Positions 30,084 through 43,617 are shown, counted from the stretch's first letter. The stretch: DNA of 64,000 bases from Pempheris klunzingeri (GCF_042242105.1 NC_092032.1:11012915-11076914), one strand, 5' to 3'. Numbers and translations are program-made. Notes: a model not told the origin generated them from the sequence alone.

Positions 30084-32623
30084 ATGATGACTTTCCAGGT
30101 TAACGCATCGCTACCTACCGCCGAGGCTTTGATATCACAGGGACGCTCGAATTGCAGCCAGCGCGGCCCTGATGCGGTTGGATATCCAGCTTACAGGGAC
30201 CTCAGGATGGGAGGACAAGCAGCCTTCAGACACAATAATCACACAAGGAGGAAATTTCCTGTGATACAACCTTTGAGCAGTGAGTAAGCGCGCTCCGTAC
30301 ACCTGCTAAACTCGTCCAGGTGCGGCTAGCTTGGCTGTGTGTCACACGGTTGATCTCTGTTGCAGAGCCCAGGGACTGGAGAGCCGTGGTTAGCGGCTTC
30401 ATAGTTGGAGGGTAAGATGTGTCCACATTTAGCTAAGAGCCAGAAATATACAGTAAATGGCTCCAGTAGTAGATATGACACTGCTTAGACCACATTGGTA
30501 AAGAGTGTGAACACTAGTATTGGTGGTAAGACATAAAAACACTAACGCTATTTCATTTGAATATTGCACTTGATAAAAAGATCCAAGAATAATATACAAA
30601 TGGCTGACTGTGTCATCATCCTGGGAGTGGATGTGTATCCAGCTTTTTAAAATCAATGTGTGCTTTTTAAAAAAAATCTATTTGTAGGTCACCCAACTTA
30701 GCCAAAGATGATAAACTGGAGTCAGAAAACAATGACCCGAGGAAGGACATCAGTGGGAGACACTTTCTATTTGATCAAAAATGTAAGAATTGCAGAATAG
30801 GACTTACACTTGAGAGCGGATTTACATTTTACACAGAAATGTATTGATCATGTTTGACCTAAGGAATGAAATGGTTTTAAACGTGGGCAACGCATTGAAG
30901 TGGGGGCTTGTTCCTGGATTGTAACCTGACAGCCAGTAGGTGGCGCTGTCGTCACACATAATGAGCACAGGTCTTCTCTCAGTGACTGAAGAGCTATTCA
31001 CAGATATCACAACTTTACAGTCAGATTTTACAGTAATTCAAGGGATTTGCCATAATCCGTTTTTATTTTAGAATATCTTCAAATATTCCTTTAGAGAATT
31101 ATTGTCTTTACATCAGATTTTTGTTCTGAATATGATTATTTTTAGGTACCGGACTAGAGAGGACCAGGACTGTGATTCCTCCGCTGCCAAGAGACTACCG
31201 TGTGCACAGAGCTGGAACCCTGCATCCCTTCAGTTTCTCCAAGGAGCTTTCCCACAGCCGTGCTGGGCGGCCCTTCACCCTGGGGTAACCACTGGATTAA
31301 TGTCACTCAGTCCAGTAGTTGGAGCTGTGCTCATCATAGCATATTTCTGGAGACAGCTGCGCAGATTGCAGTAATTAGACTGAGTCACTGTTTCATGTAT
31401 GACAAGAATCACAAGATAACGAGGAAAGAGCAATTCAATACGATTGATATTTTGACATGCGTCACAAACAGAAGATTTCGAGGTTATTGCTTTAAATTTT
31501 CTGTCAACATGGGACGCATGATTGTAGCCTACATTTTGCACAATAAGGACCAGTTATTACCCCTAGTCCTCCATCTGTGGGAACAGTTTAGTTTGATGGT
31601 GCTTATTGCAAATGGCTGCCCTCGCTTTCACATGGTACTTAACAACCCTTTAATAAAATTTGGGAGAACATGCTACATTAAAGCTAAATATGAAGAAATT
31701 AGGGGTAATGATGTCACAGAAAGACACCAAATACAAAAGATGTATCCTAGCAGCCATATATGCAGCGACACATTTCATATCTACATAACCTCAATGTGTT
31801 CCAGCTACCCTGAGAGATATGAACTGAATATAAGTCCGGCCATCCTCCTTCCCTCCACTTTAGTCCTCAATGGCAGAAACACCTTCTCAGCTGAGAACTG
31901 CAAGCTCAGCAGGTATTTTTTGCCCTTCTAAACTAAATCAGATGAAGCCAATTGATAGTTTTCTTAATGATCTCTCAGACCAAAGCCTCCTCTGCTCTCC
32001 TTCTGCCCCGCAGGCCTAAGGTGAACTATCCAGTCTACAACCCTCTGACTGTTAAAGACACTGAGAAGAGTGAGTTGTTCTGATGCTTTCACTGTGAAGC
32101 CGAGACTTTTAAAGTATGTCCATCCTCTGGTATTTGTTGTGGTCTTGACACGTCTGAGTAGCAAATATAGAGGAGAATCCAACCTCCAACCTGTACAGGT
32201 GTTTATTGGCAGCAAACATGTCATTTTAATGGCTTTTCCCTCTTCAAACAAACAGCAAAGTTCATAAAATGGGACAAGGGGTCATGTGGAGAAAGGGAGT
32301 GTTCAGTATTGTCAGGTGGAGTGAGGGGTCTTGTTTCAACTATTTGCTCCAGTTTTAAAGTGCAGTGCAAATAATTGCCCCTTGTATTGTACCTGTTTAG
32401 TTTCAGTGCATGTCATCCTAATATTTCTTCCTCTCCCCCTCTTATTCATCCGTCTCCTCTCTCATCTGCTCCTCGCCATACAGTCCAGACCTATCCGGAC
32501 CCAGTGGTCGGAGCCTCCCGCTCTTTTATCCACAGGGTGTCTGAGCTGTCCTCTCTGGAGGGGGAGACGGTGAGACAAGAGAAGCTCAAGAAAATGAGGA
32601 AACCTAGAAAACCTCCATCCTGA
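30084..32623 (+). CDS. c8orf89: C8orf89-like uncharacterised protein (six coding exons)
   Basis: Exons are 30084-30279, 30366-30411, 30688-30782, 31146-31284, 32014-32069 and 32484-32623. All introns are GT-AG, phases agree throughout, and the product is 223 aa ending KPRKPPS. I know no function for it; the name rests on its place between rpl7 and sbspon, matching human C8orf89. No signal peptide, membrane segment or enzyme motif is visible. The protein is basic and rich in Pro, Arg and Ser, with short phrases such as FPVIQPLS, RDYRVHRAGTLHPFSFSKEL and TYPDPVVGASRSFIHRVSEL. This style is common among small axonemal microtubule-associated proteins, which together with the upstream X-box suggests a ciliary or sperm role (inference only). 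Two ATGs lie in tandem at 30084 and 30087. AATAAA follows at 32881. Confidence 0.82.
30933..30946 (+). promoter_or_regulatory. CTCF consensus site (intron 3 of the C8orf89-like gene)
   Basis: CCAGTAGGTGGCGC matches the consensus CCASYAGRKGGCRS at all 14 positions, + orientation. Occupancy is not shown by sequence alone. Confidence 0.6.
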
Positions 32624-32880
32624 CAATCACCCTCTTCCCAGTCACACCGCTTAAGGATCAAAACCTCCGAGTCCGTGCCAACGACGTCTGAACAAAATAC
32701 AGCATTTTGTGCACCGTGTTCATTTCAGTGGCTTCTTCTAACTGCTTGTTTGTCCTCGGTGATATTAGTTTCCTGCTTAACATGGCTGGTCTTCACCTTT
32801 TGGGATTCCTGACCGGAGCTCCCCTCTTTCCCTGATTACATGTAGTATTTGCTGTGGTAAACTGCACCATTTGCCACCGC

Positions 32881-32886
32881 AATAAA
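32881..32886 (+). promoter_or_regulatory. polyadenylation signal of the C8orf89-like gene
   Basis: AATAAA about 260 nt after the stop codon at 32621, with T-rich sequence downstream. This gives a short, plausible 3'UTR. Confidence 0.7.
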
Positions 32887-35800
32887 TGCTGCTGATGGAA
32901 ATGATTAGATATTTTCTCTCCTGGCTCACAGCTGTTAGTAGTTTTCCACTCGACATCTGCATGAAGATATTTATTTTACCCTTCTAATGGCTTGTAATGG
33001 CTGTTATGTAATACTGCCATATTTCTCGCTGTATCATCAATCTGTTGCACATGCTGTCAAGCTTGGATCTCATTTCAACAGTGTTTCAAACATTCAAATA
33101 CATATATAGTAATGACGCTTCATTAAGTAAGTGAAATATCTCTGTACATATGAAATAGTTTAGCAAAACCATTATTGTGCCTTGTTAAACGTCTTCCTGA
33201 AATTAAATAAATTTATTTTTGTTATTGTTATTCTTTGTGTCAAAAGTTTCTTCCCTTTTTTGAGCCATGATTTTTGTTCTCCAGCTTCTAGAGGAGCGCA
33301 GGCCAATAATAAAACACACAAGCACCGTGTATCGACCGGCCAAGTAATCAGAATGTCTGCTCAGAAACATAATCTGCATTCCAAATCTACAAAACAGACA
33401 CAAAACTGTGCCCCCAGATCCCAGAATGTGGTACTTTCCCACATAATACATTGTTTTGTTGCTGTATGGAGGGCAACTCGTGTCCCTGAATAGACTTGTT
33501 CATTGTATTTGACAAAGACAGCAGTCATAGCAATTGTCTTTTTGTTTAGACAGAAATTAGGTCTTCATTATTATCTGAAGATGCAGCAGCTGGAGCTGTA
33601 ATTTGAGATTGTTTAGAATTTGTGGTAATTTGTGTTGCCTTTGCTGCACACAGAGTGTCCCTGTAATCGTGGTGTGAATAACGAGAGCTGAGAGACATGA
33701 TGTGTGACGTGAATAAAATTGTCACTCATGCAGATGATTGAAGATATGGAACAAGCCTCAAATGGTTGAAGATTCACCTGCTGCCATGTGACTGTGTATT
33801 ACACATGATGGTAGACACAAAGTACGAAGCCAGCAAGCATGGCCACAGACAAAGCCCGAGGCCGTGGGTAGTAAAAGTGGAATACTGTACAAATGAATAT
33901 GACTGTAAATAGACAATAGACTGTAAATTTTGACAATAAATAGATGAATAAATAAAAGTAAAAGGAAGAATAACTGCATATGTCCTAGATGATCTCTGTT
34001 GTGTGTTATTGGTCATGGGTAAACAGAGCCAAGATGGCCAGTTGAAGGATGACAGTGCCCTGCAGTCTGTCATGGAGATCATTTAGACTGGAGGCCAGTG
34101 GGCCCAAGGGTGACAGATCAAGGCCTCTTGATGAAGACTGGAAGACTTTCAACTGAAAAATCAAAGTTTTTGTTATGTTCTTTTTCTTTTCTGACATTTG
34201 ATGAAACCATTCAGAAAATCTGGAGAGGGAGGGGAGGGCTGTCAACGAAGAGAAAAAACATCATCACGTCATCAGGACGTGCAAAAAAATCGAGGATTAT
34301 ACCACACGGCTGTTAACTGTGTCTTATTTCAGGGAGTGGATCACTCGGCTCCCTATTAAAATACAAATGTGATGTTGTCAAATGTTGAGTTGTTTGTGTT
34401 CCTCCCCTCCCTCCCTATGGACAGTGAGGTGTGCATTTCAGGGACACACAGTGACCTAGAAACACAGAGCCATCCCCTTATTCGTGCTAAGTGAAGGGGC
34501 TGCTGTATTCATGATCAAGCGGAGGCCGGGTCTCCCTCTTCTTGCAGGGTTTTTACCGTCCCTTTCAAGTGTAGTGAAACAAAATGACCTGGAACAAACA
34601 GTCAACAATGAGGTCTTTAATAAGAGCTGTGCCGGGGCCTGCCCACAAGTGGTTTATCGTTACACTGTAGCTCCACAGGACTCTTAACCAGGACAGTGCC
34701 AGACGAACATAGGGGACTCATTTAAATCAACCAGGGTCAGGTTTTGGACATTTAGGGTTCACATGAAGTTCACTTTTTTATTGTTTAATGACAAGTTTTT
34801 GCTTATATTTGCCTCCAAAAGCGTGGTTGTGTTACTGTTTCACCTGACTTGACATTGTGCCAGTTGACTGTATCAGCAGGGATCAGAGAATGTAGCCTGT
34901 CTGCCAAATTATAACTTTGCCAGCGCCTCAAATAAAAAATGCCCTAAATATGTTTGGGTCAGTATGAGCCAGCTTGGCTCTGGGGACAAAGATCAGTGCA
35001 ACGAAACAGAACAACAAATGTGTCATGTGCATTGTGAAAGGGGTCGCTCATAGTGTCAAACCCACACAGCGTTATTAACCCACTCTGCTGTTCCCCTCTG
35101 CTCTTTGCAGCTTTATGGAGTCTTTCAGCACATTGTTTTGATTTAATGGCCCATAACATCAGTAATTTGCTTTAAATGTTGGTGCTCCAGCTTCTGAAAT
35201 GTGAGGATTTGCTGCTTTTTCTTGCCTTATGTTACAGTAAATTGAATATCTTTTGGTTTTAGACTGTTGGCCGAGCAAAACAAAGTATTTTATGACAAAC
35301 ACCTCAGGCTAAAGGCAGTGTACGCTTCACCAGGAGAGTTACCTCTCACATACCGACCGCATCATATCTTCTATTTACAAAGAAATTAACATGAAAGACA
35401 TCCAGCCGACCAATAAAAATTCTTTCTTTACTAAGGCTATAACTCTCTGACTGATACATTCTGCATCCTCTGTTGTGAAACCAGCTCTAAAATGGCTTGA
35501 GAAAAGATCCTAAAGGTTACACAGTGATCAAAAACAAATGATAGAGCAAATAAGGCTGCATGTGTCAACAGGACCCCCTGGTCTCATGTTAACCTGTGTG
35601 TCTGTGTATTCAGGTGGGGCACTCGGGGGTCAAATCTTAAGTCTTTTCCATCACATAATCGGTACAGAACCCAAAACTATGTCACATCTATGGCACTGGA
35701 GCTTATTGTGCCGCAGTTTCTTTGCTTGCCCTCTCTGTCTAGAACCTCAAGATAGTAGAAACCAAGATTATTTTTCTTATCATTTAAGAATGTTTGCATA

Positions 35801-36616
35801 CAAGTTTTTACAGCTGCCAGGTGAGGAGGTGTTTTGATTTTCCCTCCATACATTCCTAACCTCAAAAGCATCAGGTGAGATTTCAAATATTTGCCAACAA
35901 TATATGATGCAAGTCGAAGCATAACTGAGAAATTCTGTTAAACGATTGTCAGTCCTTGATGTATAGCTTTTGCATTTTGTGATTATATATACGCTTTGCC
36001 CTTGGTGGGGCAGCACATACATACACACACACACTGTACGTGTGCCTAACCTTTCCACCGCTCTCTGCCATTTCACAATGTGATTTATGAAAGCCGCAGT
36101 GATACATGAACCTTCTCTCATGGTCATTACTATCACCTGAGGTTTCATTGCTCTCAGAGGAAGGATTGAGTCACGCACCCCACCCACCCACACGCCGGGC
36201 CTCATCTGCCTGCCACTACTGATGTCCGCATTGATTCACACACATATGGAAGCACATGCCAAGGTAGGTGACTGATGAGGGGACAATTATCAGTGATGAT
36301 GTCAGGCTGGGGCAGAGGAAAAACTTTCATCAATATCACTGTCTTTGTTGACGTTACATTGGCGCTGCTCCAAAACCAGCCAGCCTGCAGAGCTGGTGCC
36401 AGAGTGTCATCGTGCCGCTCTGCTGCTGTGGTCCTGGGGAGGCGTGTTCTCATCCATAAACTATGAAAAAGTAATGACCTGTAATGAGTGGACCATCATT
36501 AGTGGGATGTGCTAGATGGCTCATCAAATACGCTCATGTAAGTGTGATGTGAAGAGCAAAAGACTCACTCAGGGTCCTGATGTAAGCTGTAATCCTCTGC
36601 TAAAGACACACACTGC

Positions 36617-36668
36617 CACACACACACACACACACACATTATTATATTATATTATTATTATATATACA
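36617..36668. repeat. (CA)n then (ATT)n microsatellite
   Basis: About 11 CA units followed directly by ATTATATTAT-type repeats and a TATATA run. Confidence 0.9.
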
Positions 36669-36973
36669 TATTTATATTTGTGTATTCTTTGAGGTATCTC
36701 TGTATTTTTTTAACCTGGATTCACCTGTTCAGCCTCACTTATCTGTTTCCCAGATCGACCTCCGCCTGAATACTGTGTTCCGATGACACAAGTAAAGTCA
36801 AACATCCAACGTCTCAACTCTTTACATAATGACTCATTCGCCTCACTATGTGTGTCAGAAACTTCATTCACAAGAAATAAGATTCTCGGCCGTTCTCAAA
36901 TGCCACCAGATGGACAAATGCATACTTACAGGGTACACACACAAAGTACTACGACTGTGTTACACATAAACAG

Positions 36974-36974
<1 letters not shown>

Positions 36975-37037
<63 letters not shown>
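36975..37037. repeat. (CA)n microsatellite
   Basis: About 31 uninterrupted CA dinucleotides in intergenic DNA. It creates false His/Thr or Val/Cys open frames. Confidence 0.97.
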
Positions 37038-37038
<1 letters not shown>

Positions 37039-37931
37039 AAATATACAGATGTACAGATGGAGGGAGGAAGCAGGAGATGGCAGAGCAGTAAATTCAGAGG
37101 ACAGAGGACAAAGGCTTCCATTCATGAGACAGAAACTGACTGTACTCATCAGAAAGAAACAAACGTGGACTAATTAGTCTGACTCTTTGATTAAATATTT
37201 GTTTAAGGTTAAAAAGTTTCAGGTCATTCTTTTTTTTTTGCATTGATGGCACATTTTGGGTGACATGTTGGATTTTAAATATCCGTTAAGAAACCTGTCT
37301 GGATGTGTGTGAGGTACAGGGGGTGTTATCTTGGTCAGAGGTGACATCATCAATGCACTTTTACACAGAGATGAAAAGGTGAATTCTAGCGTTTGTCAAC
37401 AAAGGTTTTGAAGCCATAGCAACCCAGGTCAGTGGTTACCATGGGGACAGCCACAGTTTGCATTCCCCACATAGGCGAGATGGAGCTAGGATTCACGCTG
37501 CCGTCTCCTTGACGCCCACTACGAGAAGCGGTGGCACGCGCACAAACTACATTCTACGATCTACGATCAGTCTCTCACTGTACCCTCCCTCTCTCTTGTA
37601 CTTGTCAAATAAAATTATGAATTCAGCCCGTGACATGGCTACTTGTGACAGAGTTTGAGGACCGTAAACACACATAGTTACAGGACTCTGTACAGGGCTT
37701 AATCACCTTTCCCCTCCACTCACATACACTTTGAAAACTCCAAGTAGGGTGTGTTCCTGTGGGAAGGATGATTGTCTTTGACAAGTGCACTGTAAGGGCA
37801 GGAGGTCCAGGGTTGGGGGCCTGTCAGATGTAAAACACACATGCTTTGATGTGCACTTTTAACGTGGTGGAGCCATAGCAAAGTGATGCAGCTGCTAAGT
37901 CAGAGGACGGATCAAATCAGCACTGAAAATG

Positions 37932-37956
37932 CTGTGTGTGTGTGTGTGTGTGTGTG
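37932..37956. repeat. (TG)n microsatellite
   Basis: About 12 TG units in the same spacer. Confidence 0.95.
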
Positions 37957-40273
37957 TTAGCCTTAGTGACTTTTCAGGGGATCCCATTCACCTTTCAGAA
38001 CATAAAGCTTACTAGACTCACGTTTACAAATTCTAATTAAACACATAAGCTATGTTTAATTCTTAAAGGGAAAGTATGAAACATATGAGTTTATAACAAG
38101 GATTATCTATCATATAAAATGTTATATTTATTTGATAACTGTTTGATAAAATGACTAAAACACAACAGAGAACTAGTGCCTCTGAGGTCAGTCTGGGTTC
38201 AACCCCCTCAGACTTTAATATACACCGATTCAGACACATGCTCCTCGGTGATGCTGCTGATGATGATTATGGTGAAGATGAAGGCTATTACTGTCGCTTG
38301 ACCTACCTGCTCCATGGAAAGAAGAAGAATCAAAGGACCCAAACAGACCCCCCTCCGCTCCCCACAAGCTGTTTTTCAAGACAGCAGAGGCAAAGTATCC
38401 AGATTATAACAAATATCTGCTCCTTCTATAGCAGCAGGCGTATGGAGGCCTCATTCCCTGCTAATGCTCCCTGCCGCGGCCTCATTTGTCTCCCATGAGA
38501 TGGTGGAGGAACTGCTCAAATAAAAGCTGACCCTGTTGAGTTCACAACATCCTCAGACATTCAGGCTGCTCAAACGTACAAATGCTGCAAGTGCCCTTTT
38601 TTATCACATTTCTCCTAAAATTCACATGCAAGATTAATAAGTCATTGGAAATCTTTGTTTGATATTGGCCAACATTTGATGCAATATGGAAATTTTCTTT
38701 TTGCACAACATGAATACAAGAGTAAAAATATGCACAATAAAGATCAGTCAGTCTGTCAGAGCACTAAATCTATCCAGTCCATCAGTTAATCAATCATGCT
38801 TCATCCTAATGAGGTAAAACAATTAGCCCCAGTCATAGACATGCCTCTCCAGAATGAAATGAATTTGTCATCTACTGTTCACCAGCAGTGCACGTCAAGA
38901 GTCATACACTAAGGACATAAATAAAGAAATGGTCTGACATTTTGGAAACAGGGGGAAACAGCCAGCCTCTCTCCGTCCAAAGACTTAAAAAACTAAAAAC
39001 TACAGGGTTGGGGATGTGGGGATGCTTGTGTTTGTACACTTTACTGACTACCAAAGTCTTTTGTCCTCTTAATGTGTACATTTTATTGCTTACTATTTCT
39101 TACTATTTTATTGCTTTACTGACCTGTAAGACCAGACATTATCAGTTTGCTGGTGCCTACCTGGTAAAACCTGATACATTTCTCCTCATGTTTATGTTTT
39201 TTGCACACTGTTAAAAGGAAATTCTCATTCAAAGTGTAGGGAGGTTATATGCTGGACTACCTCCTGACTGGGTGCAGTCACTTCCTGGAGTTTCCAGGAG
39301 TTTGCCAAGCAAGTCTGACTGTTGCTTTATATTCAGTGTGCAGATACGAGGGGCTATTGATCTTCTCATCTCACTCATAGCAAAGAAAGCAAATAGGCCT
39401 ATTTCCCAAAATTGTAACTTAAGTAAACTAACTGAATAAAACATCATATCACTAAACAAATACAAGGTACAAAGTTAAACAGAGGATCATGTCTAAAGCG
39501 GCAGGGTTTCTGCTATATTATACAGTAACAATGGTAGCAGCATGAGAATGAGGAAAAGGGAGAGAGGTGAGAACCAAAGGGTGGCTTTACAACACTCAGC
39601 GGGCCCCCTGGCACAATTGTCTGGAGACCTGCCAATCGCTCACATTCCTCCCTTTCTTTTGGTACTCAGAGGTCTGGGGTGGCAGAGAGTGACTGTGCAA
39701 TAGTAGCATCATGGTCACAGTAGTTCTGAAGGGAGAGGGCGAGAAAGAAAATGAGTTAACAACAATAACACAGGTGAGAGAGGTGAGAGAGAGAGAGAGA
39801 GCAGAAACAGGAGGCAAAACACACACCGAACTCACCAGCTCGGCCCTCCCTTGCCCTCATTGTCTCCTCCCTTGTGTGATCGACTGAAGGGAGGTGCTCA
39901 TCTAGGAACAGACGGCAGCTCTGAGGAGGAGGGCGCACACACAGTATGAGAGACATGGGAGTCTGATCAGAGCTGAAATGGGGTGCTCTGTACTGTAGGC
40001 TGCTCTGTGGACCTGCTTCTGGAGGGAAACGGAGGGGCTGGACACAGGAGACGGACACAGGAATTCCAGGTCACAAGGGCTCCAGTAGCAGAGCACAGTC
40101 TTGGCTGGGCTGGTATTCCAACCTCTCCCTCTCACGGTCATGAGTACGACAGATGTAGAGTAGGACCAAGGAGTGAATAAATACGCTTAGAAATAAGGGT
40201 GGTAAATCACATATTAGGGCAACTAAGAGGCGAGAGTTTTACTTCAGGGGCTGACTCCTGGCCTGACCCCCTC

Positions 40274-43000
40274 ATGATGGGATCCTCTGTGGAGTTTGCC
40301 TGTTTGCTGCTGGTGGTTTCTTCTCTGGTGAAGGACCACATGGTGTCTGGGGGCTGCTCGGGGAAATGCTGCCGGGGCAGAGACTTGAGCTGTTTGACCA
40401 CTGACTGGAGGATGGACCGTGTGTATGGGACGTGCTACTGCGACGAGGGCTGCGTCAGGACCAAGGACTGCTGCTTCGACTACTTCACAGAGTGCCCAGG
40501 TGAGGGATGAACGGAGGGGCTGCTCTGAGTGCGAATGAATCACAAGAGGATGTACTGTTTCTTAGCTCTTTTGCACACACCTTAACTATATGACACCAGG
40601 GGTGATAAGCTGAACTCTTGCTAGATAGATTATCTTCTAAATCTATCGGACAGAAGATAGTTAAAGAGGAAAGATTATTGTGAGTACCTGGTGGTTATTG
40701 AGCTGCTTATCACATACCTCTGATGACACAGAGATGGCAGGGGTGGATGTGGTCCAAATTCATCCAATGCATGTGAAATTGTTTGCACATATTTATCTTC
40801 TGTCCTGTCAAACTCTCCTGAGAGTTTTTATCCCATATCCTACACCTTCTAACTTGCGCAGTGCACTTAATACAATGTCAGCCTTTATTGTTCCACTGTG
40901 ACGTGTGTCACAGCTGTTCCATCACAAAAAGCCAATAATCAGTTCACCAAGTAACCCAGGCAGCTCTGTGTCTAACCTCCTTTCAGTGGACTGGCCCACA
41001 TAATGGAATTAGTACAAATATTTGAAGAATGTGATTCTGTCAATCACTTGTAGCTATTACAGTTCTAGTAGAGGGTACCTAATATGCGTTATAGGCCGGT
41101 AGTCAGTAAATCTGCATGCTTAATACATCAAAGCTTGATCACCAAGCGCAGAGAGAGCTGAATAGAAAAATCACAGGATTTGGTGATTGAATGGGTTGCT
41201 CAGTTGGCATGCACTCAAATAACTTGCAGTAGAGCCGGAAAGACTAATTCTACAAGTCACAATCAATGCTTCATTGATCTGAAGTTATTTCCTGTCCATT
41301 ACACTGTTTCACAGGAAAATCGTAATTATGCGGTCTGCAAAAATGCTACAAAGTTTTACTGTTGCTGAGAATAGAAGCACACACACACACTGTGAACTGA
41401 AGGAATGAGTGTTAGCGTTGGGCAAAACAACTCTTGAGTTTAGTTGTTTGTTACTACAGAGGATATCCTGTAATAATCTTTCTCTCACCAATGCGGGGGG
41501 GGGGCCCAACATCCAGCTCGAGACTGTGCTGTGAGTGACTGGAGCTTTTGGAGCGGCTGTGCTAAGCCCTGCCAGCCCTCAGTGCGGGTCCGTGTCCGGC
41601 ACACAGAGCAGCAGCCCAGTAACAGCGGACAGCCTTGTCCCAGCCTGGAGCAAAGGAGTGGCTGCAGGGAGTACAGAGACCACCAGGGCAGACACTGTGG
41701 ACTCAACTCAGGTGTGCAAACACATGAACTGGTTTCACTACATCTTTCATTGAAGCTTTCAGCTTTTATGTCATTTTATATGCATTTCCCTGGTTTATCC
41801 CATAGGTTAAGACAACTTTTTGCACCTTAAATGAGCTAAACCTGAACTGAAACTAAACACTGAATTGGTGTCTCCTATCAGGTCCTGCATTCATCACCAG
41901 CATGGAGTTTGGCAAAGGGAGGCCCACGCATGACAACTATGGAAACCCCCTAGACCCAGGGTAGGTTTCATATCATACTCCCGTATGAAGTATTCTGAAA
42001 CTGCACACGACCTCAGGTATTTTAAAATTCAAGAGTTGAAAAGTTCACGAATGCTGCCAGGGGTTAACTTCATTTTAGCATTATGCTGTGTAACCCTAAC
42101 CATTTAGCGAAAAAAAGATAACCCTTTTCTCCATCTGCGTGAGCTACCAGTAGGTGTTTGCTCACCTGGACGCCTGTCTACAGACCATTAAATATAACAA
42201 TGCGGAGAGACTGCCCACAACCCTTTGAAACTGAACACTCAGACTTACAGTTATGAGGACTGTCACATGAAAAGCGCATGCACAAAAGGTTTAGATGGCA
42301 GTAGGTGAGTTACTGTGCGCAGTTTACTGTGTAGCCGCAGGCTGAATTATTATTCTCATTTCATAAAGAGTTTGTTCTTGCTAAACTGTGTTAGGAACTA
42401 ATTTAACTTTTATTGCAGTAATGAATCATTTATCTATTGATGTCCTCCCATTGTATGCATGAAGTCTTTACTTTAGTCCTCTACCTCAATTCATTGGTCC
42501 AAATATCCCAGGACTGACCGTGTCACCCTCATGACCCCTCAGGTTCTGTGTGGAATTCACACTGGAGTCCCGGACGCCTCACTGTACAGTGGAGAACCGG
42601 CCACACACACACTGGATGCGCTACATAACAGAAGGCTTTAAAGTGTGTGTGGCATGTCAGCCTCCTGCCATGCGAAACAATAGTGGAAGCTGCCAAGGAG
42701 ACGGTCAGGAATTAGACAAGTATGAAGTTATAAACCTCTACATGTCTTGTCTTAGCAATGTTGTGAAAGGTTGCATATGTATGTGACATTTAGAGTGTAA
42801 TTGAGCAAGACGGTAAATCAGTGAAAGTACAGCACATATGCAAAGTGTGTGAAAGCTGTAAACATGTGGGGATGTGTTGCAGAGACACCGTGCTCCACTG
42901 GCAGGCGGTGGGGAACCATCAGTGCAGCGGGACATGGAAGAAGATCCAGAAGACCCAGCAGTGTAACTGTCCACCACAACACAGCTTCGTCTTCATCTGA
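40274..43000 (+). CDS. sbspon: Somatomedin B and thrombospondin type-1 domain-containing protein, complete
   Basis: A secreted matrix protein (also called RPESP) of unknown biochemical role. Exons are 40274-40499, 41517-41711, 41882-41960, 42543-42719 and 42883-43000. Phases agree and give 264 aa, the human length. It has an N-terminal hydrophobic signal (FACLLLVVSSL), then a Cys-rich somatomedin B domain (residues about 27-73, with WRMDRVYGTCYCDEGC and DCCFDY), then a TSP1 repeat (about 76-130, with DWSFWSGCAKPC and SGCREY), and a conserved C-terminal region ending in CNCPPQHSFVFI. The exon 4 donor is taken as GTATGA at 42720, because joining AA to the AGACACC acceptor keeps the frame and the human spacing; GTCAGG eight codons... 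earlier would shorten the loop. Tandem ATGs at 40274 and 40277. Convergent with terf1. Confidence 0.95.
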
Positions 43001-43603
43001 TCCAAACAAAGCACCGCAGAACAATCTCTGATCTGGTGTCCACAATAACATTTCACAGCCAAGCTCCCTTTAAGAGTGAAACTGAAACACTCTGCTCAGA
43101 TCGGACGCCTGAGTACTGCAGGCTTTCAGTACCAAGAGACAGAACACTTATGTCTCTATTAAACATGCTACACATTGATATAAAAGCACGTTCAAATCAC
43201 TGCAGTCACTGCGCACATTTCCATTGTTCTGTATAACTTTTATTTAAGGAGTTTTGCATGTACCCACTCAGTATATGTGTATATATGTACAAACATACTG
43301 CACTTGCGTTATTCTGTGTAACTACGCTGCATTTTGTGTAAAGACACTTTTGTAACTTGTACAGTATTTCACCTTTTACTAGTACACATCAAGCGCCTAT
43401 CAGAATTGATTTTGAATTCTTTCCATATAATAAGCTACTTTTATATTCATTTTAACACATTTCTTGCAAAAATATTTAACTTAAAATTTAAAAATGATAA
43501 AAAAAATGGTTTCAATTTGTTACTTTCTTATGCATTAAAAACAAAGACTTTTCATTCCCTATTACAGAAGTCATCACAAGCCCACTTCATTATTCTGTGT
43601 TGA

Positions 43604-43617
43604 GTGCCCTCTGGTGG
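43604..43617 (-). promoter_or_regulatory. CTCF consensus site 1
   Basis: The + strand reads GTGCCCTCTGGTGG. Its reverse complement CCACCAGAGGGCAC fits CCASYAGRKGGCRS at all 14 positions. It lies in the first unit of the tandem duplication. Confidence 0.6.

Larger units (their letters stand above)
32900..40273. other. gene-poor spacer between the C8orf89-like gene and sbspon
   Basis: A 7.4-kb stretch without a supported exon on either strand. Open frames of about 60-115 codons lack family motifs and splice context, and the one at 36783 owes its length to the CA repeat. It holds several microsatellites (separate entries), an A/T-rich tract near 33,900, and a 16-nt match to 5.8S rRNA at 34336. 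The sbspon promoter and 5'UTR must lie in the last few hundred bases. Confidence 0.6.

Noticed and set aside
31200-31931. 243-codon open frame on +
   Set aside because: It begins inside exon 4 of the C8orf89-like gene in another frame and then runs through its intron. No recognisable motif, and it conflicts with a consistent splice model.
36783-37149. Open frames with His-Thr or Val-Cys repeats
   Set aside because: They are translations of the CA microsatellite.
37435-37448. Second X-box-like sequence (GTTACCATGGGGAC)
   Set aside because: Its second half-site is poor and no gene start lies nearby.
40199-40273. Longer N-terminus for sbspon from the ATG at 40199
   Set aside because: The extra 25 residues are hydrophilic and would hide the signal peptide that begins at the 40274 or 40277 ATG.
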